DNA of 64,000 nt from Notamacropus eugenii. Its lineage: Eukaryota > Chordata > Mammalia > Diprotodontia > Macropodidae. The DNA is taken from assembly GCF_028372415.1 (NCBI RefSeq), contig NC_092872.1, positions 9,678,001 to 9,742,000 on the forward strand, read 5' to 3'. Below, in pieces: positions 35,540 to 49,184 of the stretch. A program made the translations under genes and the position numbers. The first letter of the stretch is position 1. Every line of letters begins with the position of its first letter. Under the pieces are notes generated by a model. The model was given only the letters and a program-made list of their open reading frames with translations, did no database searches and had not been told where the DNA came from.

Positions 35540-37370
35540 TTCTGACAACAGTAAACTGGGAAATTGGGGAATGCTCAGAAATAATTTACCTGGATTTTAG
35601 CAAAGTATTTGATAAAGTGCCTCGTCCTGTTCTTGTTGAAACGATGGAGAGATATAGGCTTAGAGGAAAGGACAATTAGAGGTAATTGGAACTGGATGGA
35701 ATAGCCAAACTCAAACAAAGTACAGTCATCAAGGGGTCACTAGCAACTTGGAAGGAGACATCCATGACTGTGTGGTCAGCAGCCCTGTGCTGTGCCCCAT
35801 TTTAATCAATGATTTGGATAAAAGTCTACTAGTGTGTGTGGTAGGATAAGGGTATGGGTGAGGAGAGCTGGTTCCTTCCATTCTTCTGTGGCCAGCTCCA
35901 CGCTTCTCCAGCCCCTCTTACCTTCCCTTGTGCCCATACTACTCCCTATTCACTTCTTATGCTCTTGCTGCTGGGGGCAAAGGTTTTCATTAAAACCTGG
36001 CAGGAAGAAACAATGAGAAAGGGGAAACACCTAGTGGTGAGCTGGCAGCTGGATCATTAATTTTTTAGTGTGAGCATTCACACCTTGGAAATGGGCAATC
36101 ACTGTAGATCCAAGCTTGATTTATTGTTTTGTTGATTGTCTAGAACTAAGAAATTGCTGGGGAAAATGTTAATAATGGAAATTAAACATAAAAGTATACT
36201 GTCAGTACCTAGTTGTATATTTTCCCCAGAAGCTGATTGCTAAACATTTGTCAACAGACCCCTCGAACTACCTGAAGTGATCACCTCCGAAAGGCTAATT
36301 CTCAGTTCACTCCAACCTTCTTCCAACACATTACTAGAAATGACTAGGATTGTTTTTATGTCTAGTTCTGGTCTAGATTCACATTTTCTTTCTTTGCTTT
36401 TAGGAAGTTACAAAATTATTAACCAACAAATTCTCTTTTGTAAAGCTCCAGATCCTGGGATTTGGGTTAGGAAAAGTCCCAGAAGTAAAGAGAAAACTGT
36501 CTAACTTTCCCTGGTGTATTTAACCCCTATTACCTTTCCCTCTCCTGCTACTGTGCAAGAACACATACACAGATCAGCAATTCTACAGGGAACCTCTTTA
36601 TCTCAGACAAACTGTGCAAACAAAAAGTCAAACTGGAGAAATTTATTAAGCACCTATCCTGTTCTAGGCACTGTGCCAAGTGCTTTGCAAATAATATCTC
36701 ATTTGATCCTTACAACAGCCTTGGGAGGTAGTGCTTGTATTATCCTCGTTTTTCAGTTGAGGAAACTGAAGCAGAAAAAGGTTAAGTGACTTTCCCAGGG
36801 TCACACAGCTAGGAAGTATCTGAGGCCACATTGGAAATCTGGTCTTCCTGACTGTAGAGTTAGGCCTCTATTCCCTGCATCTTCTAGCTGGTATTTTTCT
36901 TTCCTAAAAGAGAACAAGAGTGAAGGTGAAGCAAAGGGTGGGAAAGTGCAGGTGCATCCCCCAGTTCTATTCCCAGCAGTATGTGTGGCTCCAGCCCCTC
37001 TGCCTGTTTTTTGTCCTTTTGCCCAGGCTGGCTCCAGTCTTTGTCTTAGGGACTTGGCCTTCCCATCCTTGCCAGCTTCTTCCAGCGGCTGTACCATCAG
37101 TGGGAATTTCCACAGCTGTGGCCCAGCGGGACACCCAGGCTGCTTTCTCCTCTCATGAGGCTTCCCCTCCTCCCTCCCTTCCTTAGGATGGGACAGAGGC
37201 TAATCTTTCTACCACCGGCTCGTAGCTATCCAAGACTCAAACAGATAAACAGTGGGGAATTTCTGACTGCCAGCAGACATCTGGACTCCGATGCCTTTTA
37301 CAAAAACATAGATTACATCGTTATCAAATTCGCAGATGACAAATTGCTAACTCAATCAGACACTCACTGA
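35540..37370 (+). mobile_element. CR1/L3-like LINE pieces and an antisense SINE
   Basis: 35,540-35,830 is sense CR1 RT-region text (CTGGATTTTAGCAAAGTATT, ATCAATGATTTGGATAAAAG); 37,195-37,365 resumes the same reading (ATCAAATTCGCAGATGACAA), suggesting one element split by later sequence, including an antisense MIR-type SINE at 36,630-36,870. 35,840-36,630 and 36,900-37,190 show nothing I can name. Confidence 0.6.
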
Positions 37371-37950
37371 ACACAGGCATTAAGCCACTGTAGTCCTGAG
37401 TACCTCAGATTGTGAAATAAATACATGCTGCCTTCAGAGAACCTGGAATACAGTTGAGGAAAACCAGGCATAAGTGCAGGAAAAAAAAAAAACCAGCTGA
37501 TAGTACAAGACTGAGTAGAACAAGTGTCAGATAAAATGGAACAATCACAACAAACTTCACACAAAGTCCTATGCTAAGAGCTGATGGGAATACAAAAGAA
37601 GATAAAATTCAATCAGTACTCTCTGGGAGCTCATAGACTGTAGGGCAATGACATGCACCCAATAACTAGGATACAAAATAGAATACAAGTGCCTAAATTA
37701 CTTACAAATCAGGAAGTAAAGGAGCACTCTTGGCTAGAGGGATCCAGGGAAAGTTTTAGGAAAGTAGCATAGAGTAGTAAACAGAGGGCTAAACTTGGTA
37801 TCAGGAAGACCTGGGTTCAAGTCCTGCCTTCCATACTTGCTAGATTTGAGGCAAGCCACTTGTACTCAGCAATCTTCATTTTCCTCACCTGCAAAATGAG
37901 AAAGGTGATAATCATTAAGAGCTCTTACAGCTCTTATTAAATTAAATACT
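37370..37950 (+). repeat. ATACAAA-type segment and sense SINE
   Basis: 37,370-37,740 contains two worn copies of the GGGAATACAAAAGAAGATAA-type repeat; 37,770-37,950 is a sense MIR-type SINE (CAGGAAGACCTGGGTTCAAG). Confidence 0.6.
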
Positions 37951-38289
37951 TATTAAATGCCTCATGTGTATAGAAGGGTGAGTAGGAGTAAGTCTCAGCA
38001 CCTTGACAAGATTAAAGTATGAGACTTTTGCTTTTGACTTGGCTATCTTTTGTGGGGGAAGGGAGCTGAGATCAGATCTGTAATGATACGTGTTAAGGAA
38101 ACTTGCTCTACCAACCTGTTCTGTACCTAACAGTCTTGGAGAGTTGTCTGGTGACACTTGTAGGTTAAGTGACTTACTCAGGGACACAGTCATTCTGGAT
38201 CAGACAGGGATAGATCTGAACCTTGGTCTTCCTGACTCTAGACCAGTTCTCCTGCCACTAGCTATGCTGTCTTCCAAAATCCCATGCAG

Positions 38290-39250
38290 GACTTGGATTA
38301 TGGCCCCGAATAAGTACATTAATTTAGGTAGCATTGTCACTTTATTAGATTTATGTGGCCTATGGCCAATTAATAGTTTTCCAATGATTTAAGTCTGTTT
38401 TGATTTCAGTAAAAGACATTTTGTAGTTATGTTCACATAGTGCTGTATTTGTCTTGGTAGGTGAACTCCCAAATCTTTTACATATTCTGTAGTTATTTTG
38501 AATGAAATTTCTATATCTCTTCCTGCTGAGATTTGTTGGTAATATACAGACATGCCTTATGTAAAAGGTTTTATACGCTGTCTCCATATTGTTATTTTCT
38601 TTGACGAAATTTTCTATTGTATCTATGATTTGTTCTTTGACCCACCATTTCTTTAGAATTCAATTATGTAGCCTCCTATTAATTTTAATCCTTTTTCCAA
38701 AGGCCTTTGGTTGCACGGTGCTTAATAAAAGATGGCTTAGTATTTCTGCTTCCTGCATTTACAAGGCTTTTGTTCTCAAATATAGGTCAGTTTTTGTAAA
38801 AGTATTACGAACAACAATATAAAAAACTCATTTCTGCTCCCATTCATGAATCTAATTGAAATATATCCTATAAAACTTTTCTAAAGTTCTATTCAAATCC
38901 TTAACTTTTGTTATCTTTTTGTTATATTTGACTAAGTCTGAAAAGGGTACCCTGGGGTTTCCCTACTATTATAGATTACAGAGAAACTGTTTGTTTCTCT
39001 CTGCAATTTAATTAACTTTTCTTTTAAGATAAATGCCATGCTGACAAAACGGAAATATGTTTAACACTAGTGATCTACAATTTAAGTGATCTGTTCCGTT
39101 CCTTTAACCCACTTCTCTTCACTTTATGCTTAGCCCCAGTCATAAGATTTTTGCTCTTTCTTTCCTTTCAATCCTAGTTTTATGCTCCACTAACTAGTTT
39201 TGGAGTTTGTTTTATGACTACCCTCAACTTTATCCTCCCTCTTAAGCCCT
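38290..39250 (-). mobile_element. L1 ORF2-region fragment, antisense
   Basis: Matches antisense marsupial L1 as I know it: AGTACATTAATTTAGGTAGC, GGCCAATTAATAGTTTTCC, TTGTCTTGGTAGGTGAACTC, then CTATGATTTGTTCTTTGACC. Reading frames are broken. Confidence 0.7.
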
Positions 39251-39304
39251 GTGTCTTCTCCCAGTCATTGCCTATATCCCTGTTGCTTTAAATTTATTTC
39301 TATG

Positions 39305-39509
39305 CCAAGGGTTTTTAACTTGGGGTCTATAAGCTTGTTTTTTAAAATATGTATATTTTAATAACTTTATTTCAATATAGTTGGTTTCCTTGGTAATCCA
39401 ATATATTTTATTTTATACATTTAAGAACAGTATTCTGAGAAGGGGGTTCAAAAGCTCCAACAGAATGTCAAAAAAGGTTGAGAATCTCTGTTCTGCACTA
39501 AATCCTCTT

Positions 39510-39548
<39 letters not shown>

Positions 39549-39700
39549 CACTCTTCCTTTATCTGGTTCACATGAAGAGAAGGTTTCTGGAATGTTCTTT
39601 CCCCCCTACCCTTGTCTCCATGTTATCAAACTTCATCTCATGCACCGTTATTATGAGACTTGGTAAGTAGGTACTTAATAAAAGCTTGTTGACTGACTGA
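39305..39700 (+). mobile_element. DNA-transposon MITE, (GT)n and L2 3' end
   Basis: 39,305-39,495 is a MITE with TTTTTAACTTGGGGTCTATA and GTTGAGAATC ends, related to 9,757-9,965; (GT)n at 39,512-39,548; L2-like end TAGGTACTTAATAAAAGC at about 39,660-39,700. Confidence 0.6.
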
Positions 39701-41570
39701 CACAATGGGACTTAACAGATATCAAAGTTTGAAGATCCCTTAGAACACAGGACATAGGGTGACTAATGACTGATGGATCTTAAGGCATCAATGCCTTTAT
39801 TTTACAGATGAGGAAAAAGAGTGACTCAAAGTCCCAACTCATCCTCAAGTCTGACTCCCCAGCCTAGACTCTTTCTGATGTCCAGAACAAAAAGACTGTC
39901 TTGGGCTTCAGTTCTGGTGATCAGGTAGCTTTAGGGAGATCATTATTGCCTTTCCCAAAATTCTACCAAATCTGTGTATCTCAATGGACCCTCAGGCTTC
40001 AGCAAGGAAGAACTCATTCAGGGTCCAAAGGATACAGTTACAGCAACTCTCTTCTGTTTTTGCTCCCATCAAAGGTGGTTGAAGGGTGCTGAAGTCCAGG
40101 GGGATAAGAACTGAGAATACCATTAACTCAGAGGGAGCTGGGAGTGGAGGGACTGACTAAACCTGTCATTGACCTTAGGTGGGGTGGAGTGGGAGGGCTG
40201 AGAAAAGAATAGGACATATCTTGATGGCATGCCATTGACCCATAGAGGATAAGCCAAAGAGAACCAGAGCTCATCACTGATACACAAGAGGAGGAAGAGT
40301 TATAGCCTAAAAGTTAGGGATAAAGTATAACATAGATTCTGGGCACAGGGGAGGCCATGTTCTAATTTAGGGATGAAGCATACTATAAACATGAAGAGGG
40401 GAACCAGGAACTGAATTCTGATATCAAGTACTCCACCAAAAAAAAAAAAAAAAAAGACAATCCCTGCCCTCTAGGGTTTATGAATTGAAACAACACATAC
40501 TGTGCCTTGTGATGGTCTATAACTAAGTGCAATGAGAATTCAGAAAGGGGAGGAGAATTTAGAATGGTAAAGAGGAGCAGACTGTGATTTATAAACTGTC
40601 TTTTCCATAATAATGCAAGACATGCAGGAATTTCAAAGGATGAGAAGTCAAAAGATGGATGCAAATTGAGACAGTGGAGGAAATAACCACCTGGATGGCA
40701 TTGGATGACTCACTGGATTATTTGCACATTTTACCTTATTAGGAAGCTGTTAAGTTTGGGAAGTCGGGGACCTTGTGATTTATATCTTTGTATCACACAT
40801 TTATTTGACAAGGGCAAGAAAGATCCTCTTGGGACACCCACCCCCCCAAAAATCCTCAACTATTACAGACTACAGTTTCTAATCTGAACAAGTTCTTAAC
40901 CTTCCTAAATTGGAGTGCTGTGAACCAAATCCTATCCTTTTAGAAATTAAGATGAGGACACTTAGATACTCAGTCGATGGATGAGCATCTCTCCATGGTC
41001 ACTTATGTCACAAAATCACGGCCCATGGAAAGACATGGACAAGAAGAGACTTTGAGGAGAGCCCCTGAGGTTACACTTCGCTCTTCAGTGTACGATATTA
41101 GACTCGATATACTTTTTGGTCAGATGTTGTAGGCTACTGTCTGAAAAAGCCAGGCTACGCCCATCTCATGTTTTCATCAGTGTTATCCTTGATGCCATGA
41201 ATAGACAATTCTCCAACATTTTCAAGAGATGAAAAAGCAGACATAAGGCTCAGGAATTGATGTTTCCTGTTGACTTTTTTTTAAATTAGTAGTAACATTA
41301 GTGATGTTTTCCATTTTTTAAAGATCTTCCTCACCTTCACACAGCTTAAAAATGAAATCCCTGAGTACATTCAAAATCATTTGGCCTTCAGAGCAAAGCT
41401 GTTCTTCCCAACCTGGGTACTACAGTGGTTACCCTAACATGTTGCCTGGAATCTTAAAAGCTCAATTATCTCTAGGCAGATGATTCTCAGAGTTCTGCTA
41501 GTACCCCATCACCAACTGTCCCTTGGACAACCGGATGTTGACACAGACATGTGCATATATGATATATAGA
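39700..41570. other. Intergenic stretch, mostly unassigned
   Basis: Antisense SINE-like unit at 39,705-39,860 and an A-run with retroposed sequence at 40,430-40,640; the rest carries no recognisable repeat or coding signal. Confidence 0.45.
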
Positions 41571-42395
41571 GAGATGGCCATCTCCAATTTACCACTGTCC
41601 AAAATAGAACTCTTTCATCTTTCTCCCTAAAATCCTCCCTTCTTCCTAAACTTCCAGTTACTGTCAAGGGCCCCGTGATGCTCCCACCGCAAGGTCATCT
41701 TTGCCTTCTTATTCTCTCTTAGTCTTCATATGCAATTTTGCCAAATTTGTTTCCATCTATACAACTCCCGTCTTATTCTGGGCACATACACAGATACCAC
41801 CTTGGTTGCAGGCCTCCATCCCCTCACCCTTGGACTATGTCAATAGCCTTCTGCTTGGCCTCCCTGTCCCAAGTCTCTCCTCAAATCAGTCAGTTCCTTC
41901 TCTACTCAGTTACCAAAATGATCTTAGGACACCAACTCCTCCCTGACTCGGAGTCCAATGGCTCCCTATTACCTCCAAAGTCAAATCTAAAATGCTGCTT
42001 CTACAGTCCTTCAAAAACTGCCTTCTTCCTGCCTTTCTTATACCCCACACTCTGTCTCCCAACTCTATGGACTTTGACTGGCTGTCCTTTAAGGTTGAAA
42101 TGTTCTCCCTCCTCATAGCCACCTACAGCTTCCTTTACGACTCAGCTCAAATTCCATCTGCTACAAGAGGCTTTACCTCCTGTTTCTCCCACACATTTAC
42201 ACAGGTATTCCCATCCTTCTGAGATTACTTTCCATTAATATTACATTTGTCTTATGTGGAAAACTTTTTGCATGTCTCCCTCACATTAGAATATGAGCAC
42301 ACTGAGGGCTGGGTTAGTGTTTTCACCTTTTTTGGAATCCCCAGTGGCCTTGGCTCTATGAGTGGCACGTAGTAGGTGTTTAAAAAAATGTAACT
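41570..42395 (+). mobile_element. L2/L3-type LINE 3' region, sense
   Basis: Long, ordered match to the LINE 3' region: ATGTCAATAGCCTTCTGCTT, ACTCGGAGTCCAATGGCTCC, TTCCTTTACGACTCAGCTCA, and the terminal GCACGTAGTAGGTGTTTAAA. Confidence 0.75.
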
Positions 42396-45300
42396 GCCAC
42401 TATCACTCTGATGAGAATGGATAGTGTAGATCAGCCTGCGTTGTGTTCTTCCAGTTTCAGCTACAAGCTCACTTGCCTCTCCATCTCTGGTTTTACAAAT
42501 AAAATGAAATGCTGATAAAATGCTCACTCTCATTTTGGGGGACACGATTCTTGAAAGTATCGTTTCTCAAGAAGTTCTAAAATATAGTCCCAAGACTATT
42601 TCTTTAGCTAGTTTGTATTTTTAAAAAGGTCCTAATTTCAGGGATCTTTACATATACTCAGCAATGAATTGACAAGTAGGTACTTATTCAGCATTTCTCG
42701 CCCTCCCTGCACTGTGGAGAATACAACAGTATAAACAATGCTTTGTACTTCATAGGGACTTTATAGCCTAGTTGGGGAGACCAAAGAATAGTAGTCCCCA
42801 AATATTTCACCGCCTAATTGTCACAGATTTTATGCCTATTTTTTTTGCAAAACAAGTGGGATGTGACCAATATGTGAACCCCCTTTTTTTTTTTAACTGT
42901 GCCAGTGTTACTTAAAAATCATTTTATTACTAAGCTGTATCACTGGCAGATGAACTGTACATCAGGCAGCAGGGGAAGACGCAGGTGAAGTCTTACCACA
43001 TCATGTGACTTACTCACGGCAGTTCTGCCTGCCTGCTCCCCTTTTGCCTCTGGTTCTTCTTTGGGTCGAGTGACAATACGGTTAGTGCTGCAGCGCTCTA
43101 AACAAACCACACCAAGTTGGCTTTCGGAAATATACTAACAATGTGAAAGTGCTGAGAATTTGGCTCTGGCTCAAGAGATAAATGCATATCCACATGCCAC
43201 TGGTGAATACGTTGCTACTATTAACCTTTTAAGTGGCATGAGGAACAGAACTATACTATGCGATGAAAGGTTATAAACCAAGTTTTGGATTGAAAAAAAA
43301 CCCCAAAATATGAGATGATTATGCAGTGAAATACAGTACTTAAGTGGCAAATTGTGCACAAAAAGTGCACTAACAATGAAGACGAGACAATGAAGACTAG
43401 TAAGGCCTAAAACAGACAAAATTTTCTGAAAACTAAATTATTTATAAACACAATCTCAGGAGAATCAAAAAGTCCTGGAGTGAACTGCGGGCAAGGCGGG
43501 CTCCAGGATGTTACCAACAAGAGTCTGTGGTTAAAAACGGTATAAGATAAAATCAAAGAGGAGAAAGGGAAGAGGACCTAACGGATGGATAACCCATGGA
43601 TATAGATAATTTCTTTTTTTCTTAAAAATTCAGGAAAGCCTCCAATGCACCATGTGGATTCTCTACAAGAGATTTATGGGAAGATATGGCCAAAAATCAT
43701 CCAAGATGAGAGAGCAGAGATTATGAAGGGAATATCTCCTGTCACTGAGATCACAAATACCATGGATCTGTAAAACACCAACTATAAACACCTTAGAAAC
43801 CCTCCCCTCACAATCACAATTGCCTCCATGTTTTCAAAATGAAGGTATTTTTAAAATGAATTGGAGGAAAAGAAAAATACCTAAAAGATGATGTTATTTC
43901 TCTAAATTGTTTTTATTCTCTTGATTTTCCTTATTTTAAATATAATTCTATTTTCCATTTTAAAAAATCAAAGCAATTTAATGATATGAAATACTTTAAT
44001 ATAGGATTGCCAAGTTAATAGGAACAGATTATTTCTGTGATACTCTCACAAAATCTGATGAGAAACAACAGCAGATAAACAATAAACAGGTATCAAATAT
44101 CCAAATCAAACGCACCCCCCAAAAAAAACTGCATTAGCCAGGTGCAGAACCTCCAGAACACAGCTGAATCTGACAAGAAATGCGCTAAGATTACAACAAC
44201 CCATCTTGAGTTACAGGATCTTCTCAAGCCTGTCATTTGCAGCACATGCTGTATCATACTATGTTTATATTTTTTCAAATAAGGCTTCATTAAGATGAGA
44301 GGCTCCAAATGGAAAAGCATGTATCCAACCAAGGTTAAAGGATACAATGGGCAAGGGAACACATACTAAGATCATTCTAAAGGGATATTCATTTAACAAC
44401 CCCTAAAGTAATCAGAATAGAGGGGACTTTCAGTATAGCATGAGGACTTCCTTAAAAAACAGTAAGGAGAGGTAGAAGTAGTAAGATTTTTTTTTCAGAT
44501 TTCAATAACATAATTCAGGGTTCTTCTAAGAAAAAAATAACACAAGGAGATGATGACAAATCTTATACCTTATTTTTGTGTTAAATACTTTCATGTTTCC
44601 ATTAGTGCAAAGTAAACATTCAGTTTCAAAATATGCTACAAAATATATATTTCAAGAGTAAAATCTATTTGGAACAAATAGGATTAACCAAAGAGGTGTA
44701 AAAGATGACAAATAACACATCACATCTAATCTTCATATTTGTCATAAAAATAAAAAACAATTTTTCCACATAGTCCAGAAACAGTCTTGATTTTTTCTTG
44801 GTGGGGGAGGAGAGGGTTATGGGGCTAGTCATTCAGTTATTAATGTACATAGAGACCAATGGAAATCAAAAGCTGTACCACAAAACACTTTTTCCTTTTA
44901 TTTCCTCACACTGATCTGTTTCTCTCTTCATATATAACTTAATAAACATGATTTGGACTCAGAAGCCCTGGGTTTAAAGCCTAGACTCTAGCCCATGGTC
45001 TAGAAAATGAGGACTTGATTATCTCTGATGTCTCTTCCAGCCCTGAAGCTATGACATGCATAGCTTCTAAAAGTTTGTTCTGCAAATAAAATGAGTGCAA
45101 TCTGGCCAAGGTAACCTCTAAAACCCTCTCCCACCTCTCCAAACACCCCAAATGCAATTTCCCAACAGGGAGAAGCCTTGGTGCCCAGTTTCCATTGATT
45201 ACTTGATCAAGAAGCTTGCAATTTACTTTTCCTTGACACCAGCATCGCTAACGGCCCAAAGAGCACTGGAGCATGGCCCATACACCACACATGGCTTTCT

Positions 45301-45439
45301 TTTGTTTTTTGACCTTTTTTGGTTTTTTGTTTTGCATTCTGCCTCTAAGGCAGAATGTGCTATCTGGCATAGGAAGTTTCCGAGGAGGAACCTCCTGTCA
45401 ATGCAAGCTGGCAATCTCTTGGCATGTCAGAGCTCTCAG

Positions 45440-45606
45440 AGAGCTGCTTCAAACACTAAGAAATGAAGCAACTTGCCGAGGACAACACAGCCAGTGTGTG
45501 TGTCAAAAGCAGGGTTTAAACTCATGTCTTCCTGCCTCTGAGAGGCAGCTGTCTTGATGGCTCTACCACTCCTGCTCTAGTCTGCTTTTAATGTGCACAT
45601 GCACAT

Positions 45607-45647
<41 letters not shown>

Positions 45648-46280
45648 TACACATACACACACTCCCCAGGTGAAACTATTACACAGCCAGGAACTGAAGA
45701 GCGATGCTGATGGTCCAAGCTAGCTATTAAGTCATGCATGTGGAAGGGGAAAAAGGTAATCTCACGATTACAACACAATTTTGTGGGCAGATTTTTCTCC
45801 TCTACTTTTATTAAATACACACACATCTCTATTTATGGACATAGATATCTAGCAGTACATGTACACGAACACCTACGTATACATGTCTTTCCGTTACAGT
45901 AAAAGCTGCTTGCAAGCAAGGATTTCTATCCCCAGCACCTAGTGCAATAGGCATTTCAGAAATGCTTGCTGATTTGACTTGTGGACTGTAAAAAACCAAA
46001 TGCTAGTAAGTGGGACTGAAAGAGCTGCCCAGATGCCTACTGGCGCATCAAGATCGTAGGGAGCCCAAGGCTTTGACAGAGAGCAGTCACCATGAGGCCA
46101 GGAAGTAGCACAGTGTGGGTGAGGGAGGTCTGGATTCCAAGGTCACATCATCTCTCTGCTTCTCACGAGCCAATGATTGGAGCCAATCATCCAACCTCTT
46201 TAGGTCTTGTTTTCTCCCCTTGTAAAGTGAGGGGCCAGGACGGATGATCCCTTCCAGCCCTAAATTGAAGATCCCAGGAA
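45440..46280. repeat. SINE fragments, (CA)n and L2 3' end
   Basis: Antisense MIR-type fragment 45,440-45,570; (CA)n 45,607-45,661; sense L2 end 45,880-45,985 (CCCCAGCACCTAGTGCAATA); sense MIR-type SINE 46,120-46,275. A further MIR trace lies at 44,950-45,055. Confidence 0.65.
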
Positions 46281-46337
46281 GGTGAAACGTTCTTAAAAAT
46301 TGTTCAAAGCCTCTAGGCAACACTGGTCAAGCTTTCC

Positions 46338-46511
46338 AGCAGCGGTTCTCAAACACTTTGGCATCAGGACACCCATCCCACTCTTTAAACAACTGGAGAC
46401 CCCAAAGAGCTTCTGTTTAAGTGGACTTTATCTACTGGTGTTAACCAGAGTAGTAATTAAAATGTCTTGGGGCATTATGATGAACCCCAGACCATACCTT
46501 GAGAACTGCTG
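46338..46511 (+). mobile_element. MER5A-like hAT-Charlie MITE
   Basis: Begins CAGCGGTTCTCAAACACTTT, includes GGAGACCCCAAAGAGCTTCT, and ends TTGAGAACTGCTG, giving the family's terminal inverted repeats CAGCGGTTCTCAA / TTGAGAACTGCTG. The element is an internally deleted copy. Confidence 0.8.
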
Positions 46512-49110
46512 CTCAAGAGGGAAAAAACCAAAAAGCCTCATCATTGCAAGGTACAATTAGAGAAAGAAATCCATTCATGAGTTGGGAGAAGTCACATTTT
46601 TTCCTTAAGTTTTTTCAGAAAAGTCTTCTTCAATCTAACTATGCCGCTGCATCATGGGCTGGGGGACTAGAAGGTCTTTGGAGCTGGAAGCCAAGGATTT
46701 CACATCCCAACATACATACTCTTACAGATACATATGTGACTTGGCAAATCCAATTTCTTCCATTACGGGCATTTCTCCAAGAAGGAGATAATCTGCTTCA
46801 TGGGAACCCTTTATAAGTTTCATTCCTTCTGAGGTAGTCCTCCTTCATTACTGTTTGCTGTGCTCCAAGGCCTCCTCAGGAAGCAGAGGTGCCCCTGGGC
46901 TCTCGGAAGAGGCATCAACTGGCACAAGAGCAGCTGTGGGAGATGCCCATGGGCACAGGAGCAGGAGGCATCAGGTTTGCTACATGCAGAGTCTCCTCAT
47001 CCCAACGTGGATCAGTAGGGAAGGAAGTTTTTGGCTAGAGCAATTAATGAAACCATCTCTGAAGGCAAGGCAAGGTGGTGAACAGTATTACTGGATGAAG
47101 TCTCCAGACGAATGAAATCACAGGCATTAGAATAAACCTCAAGTCAACAGCCAGGCATTTCCTGGCATTATTGCTAGATTGGCTTTATGACAGATTTACC
47201 AGAGCTTTTGCTCCAAAGAGGTTCAATCTTTAAATTTATGACTAGTCACCATAAGAATATCCTGGATATTTCATTTCTAACTTATAAAAATGCATAAGAG
47301 AATTCAAGCTCAGTTTCTAAAGTCCAAGCACCAGAAATCTTTGTTTTTAAAGGTAATTAAAATGACTTTCTTACAACTCCTGTTCCGAGTAAATGGCAAT
47401 CCTCAAAATGCAGGAGGAATAGAGTGTAGCAAAGACATTCCCAAGAAAATCTTTCAGTTTAAGTGAATCATCTTTTCATTTTAACAGAAATTCAGAACAT
47501 GCTAAGTTTCAGTTTAATTTACTCTTAAAGACAAAAACCAGAAGGTAGAACTCCTTTTGTTTCTTTTTCCACACTACTGCCTAATATACAAACACAAACA
47601 TTTATCTATACAATGAAAATCCAGAGTAAATTTTATTCTATGCTAGCTTATTGCTAATTGAGTAGTGAGTTATAAAGACCATCCTGCAGTTACCAGTACT
47701 CCAAAAGTGGGTCACTGAGTATTAAAGGTCAGTCACTAACTCTAAAGATTCTTAAGTACATTATAGCTTCAAAAAGTTAAAGGATATCCATTAACCATGC
47801 ATATTCACCACCTTGCTGCATAGAGAGACAACATGGTAAGAGCTGATTGAAACTGCATGGGGTCTACGAGTGTCCCCTCTTGGATAAAGAGCTCACAACC
47901 AGACACAATGAGGTTGCAACGCCAATCTGCTCGGTGTTATAGTGAAAGTAAATATGCTATCATCTCTTTAAATGTATTTTTAAATAGCAATAGAAGGTGG
48001 GAGCAAGAATGCACTTATTTATAAAAAGTTAGACTACAAAGGCACATTAACCATATTACAATGACATGAGACCACATTCCTTCAACAAGTAACCACAAAC
48101 ATAACTGAGCACTAATTTGCTCACACATTCACCAGCTTTGATTACAATTATGCTGTAAATGGCATTTGGGACAGAAAGGAAAATCACTGCTTCTTCAATT
48201 TTGGATTTTCTAGCTACGTATTCAAGAACGATTCCATCCTAAAGTAAAATGCCGTAAACAATGAATACTTAATAGTTCATTTGTGTCATGAGTCACCTTC
48301 TGAAATTATTTAAATAGTGCAAATAAGCTGCACAAACACACACAACACACACAACATGGACAAAGACACACAGAAAACTATAAAGACGACATGATAATAC
48401 TTCTCTTCAACATCATTTTTAAAAAATTTGGATCAAGACTGAAAAACTGCTCATATTTATGCTCAGAAATACCTGGAAAGATTGTTTTTAACTTCAAAAA
48501 TTGTATTTGAAATTGTACTCTAAGTCATAATTAATTTTACATTCCCCTAGTCCACAAATAACTATCCTGCAAGACTGATTACCTTTAGCAGTGGCATAGT
48601 TATTAAATACACAGCATCTGGTTTGGAAATATTCACAAACCCCAAACTATACTGTGTGTCAAAGCACATGGAAAAACTATTGCATGGATTCATAAAGTGT
48701 CCCATTTATGAAGACCTATGGAGAACTTTTATGTACAGTAATTATTAAATCTTTCCACATGTTAACATAATTCTTTTTCAAACTTTAAAAAAAACTGCAG
48801 GGTCTACCACCAGATCTCACCAATGTTCTAATCTCTATGAACATGACTTGGTTTTTAATGCATTTTGAAAACAAAACATTAAGTCATGATTGTTAAAGCA
48901 TCAAAATGGTCCTAATTAGAATAAATAGACAAGACTTCTTTCTAATTTCTCATCCTGTATATTCACAATAACAGATAACACTTTGATTGTCTAAGTCACG
49001 GTACAGGGACTAGTTAAGATATATGACTTTTCATGCTAAAACAAATCAGTTAAACAACTTTGGTAACCTAGTATAGAGTGAGCTTTATTTTGTATGTGTT
49101 CATCTACACA

Positions 49111-49184
49111 CAGGGTGTCCCCAAAGTCTTAATGCAGTTTTAAGCATATTAAGGTTCTGAATGACTCTAAGACTTTGGGAACAC
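49111..49184. mobile_element. Mariner-type MITE (about 74 bp palindrome)
   Basis: CAGGGTGTCCCCAAAGTCTT at the left end and its imperfect inverse (TAAGACTTTGGGAACACC) at the right; the inner repeat GGTGTCCCCAAAGTCTTA matches in 17 of 18 positions. The start CAGGGTGTCC is the hallmark of mariner-like elements. Confidence 0.75.
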
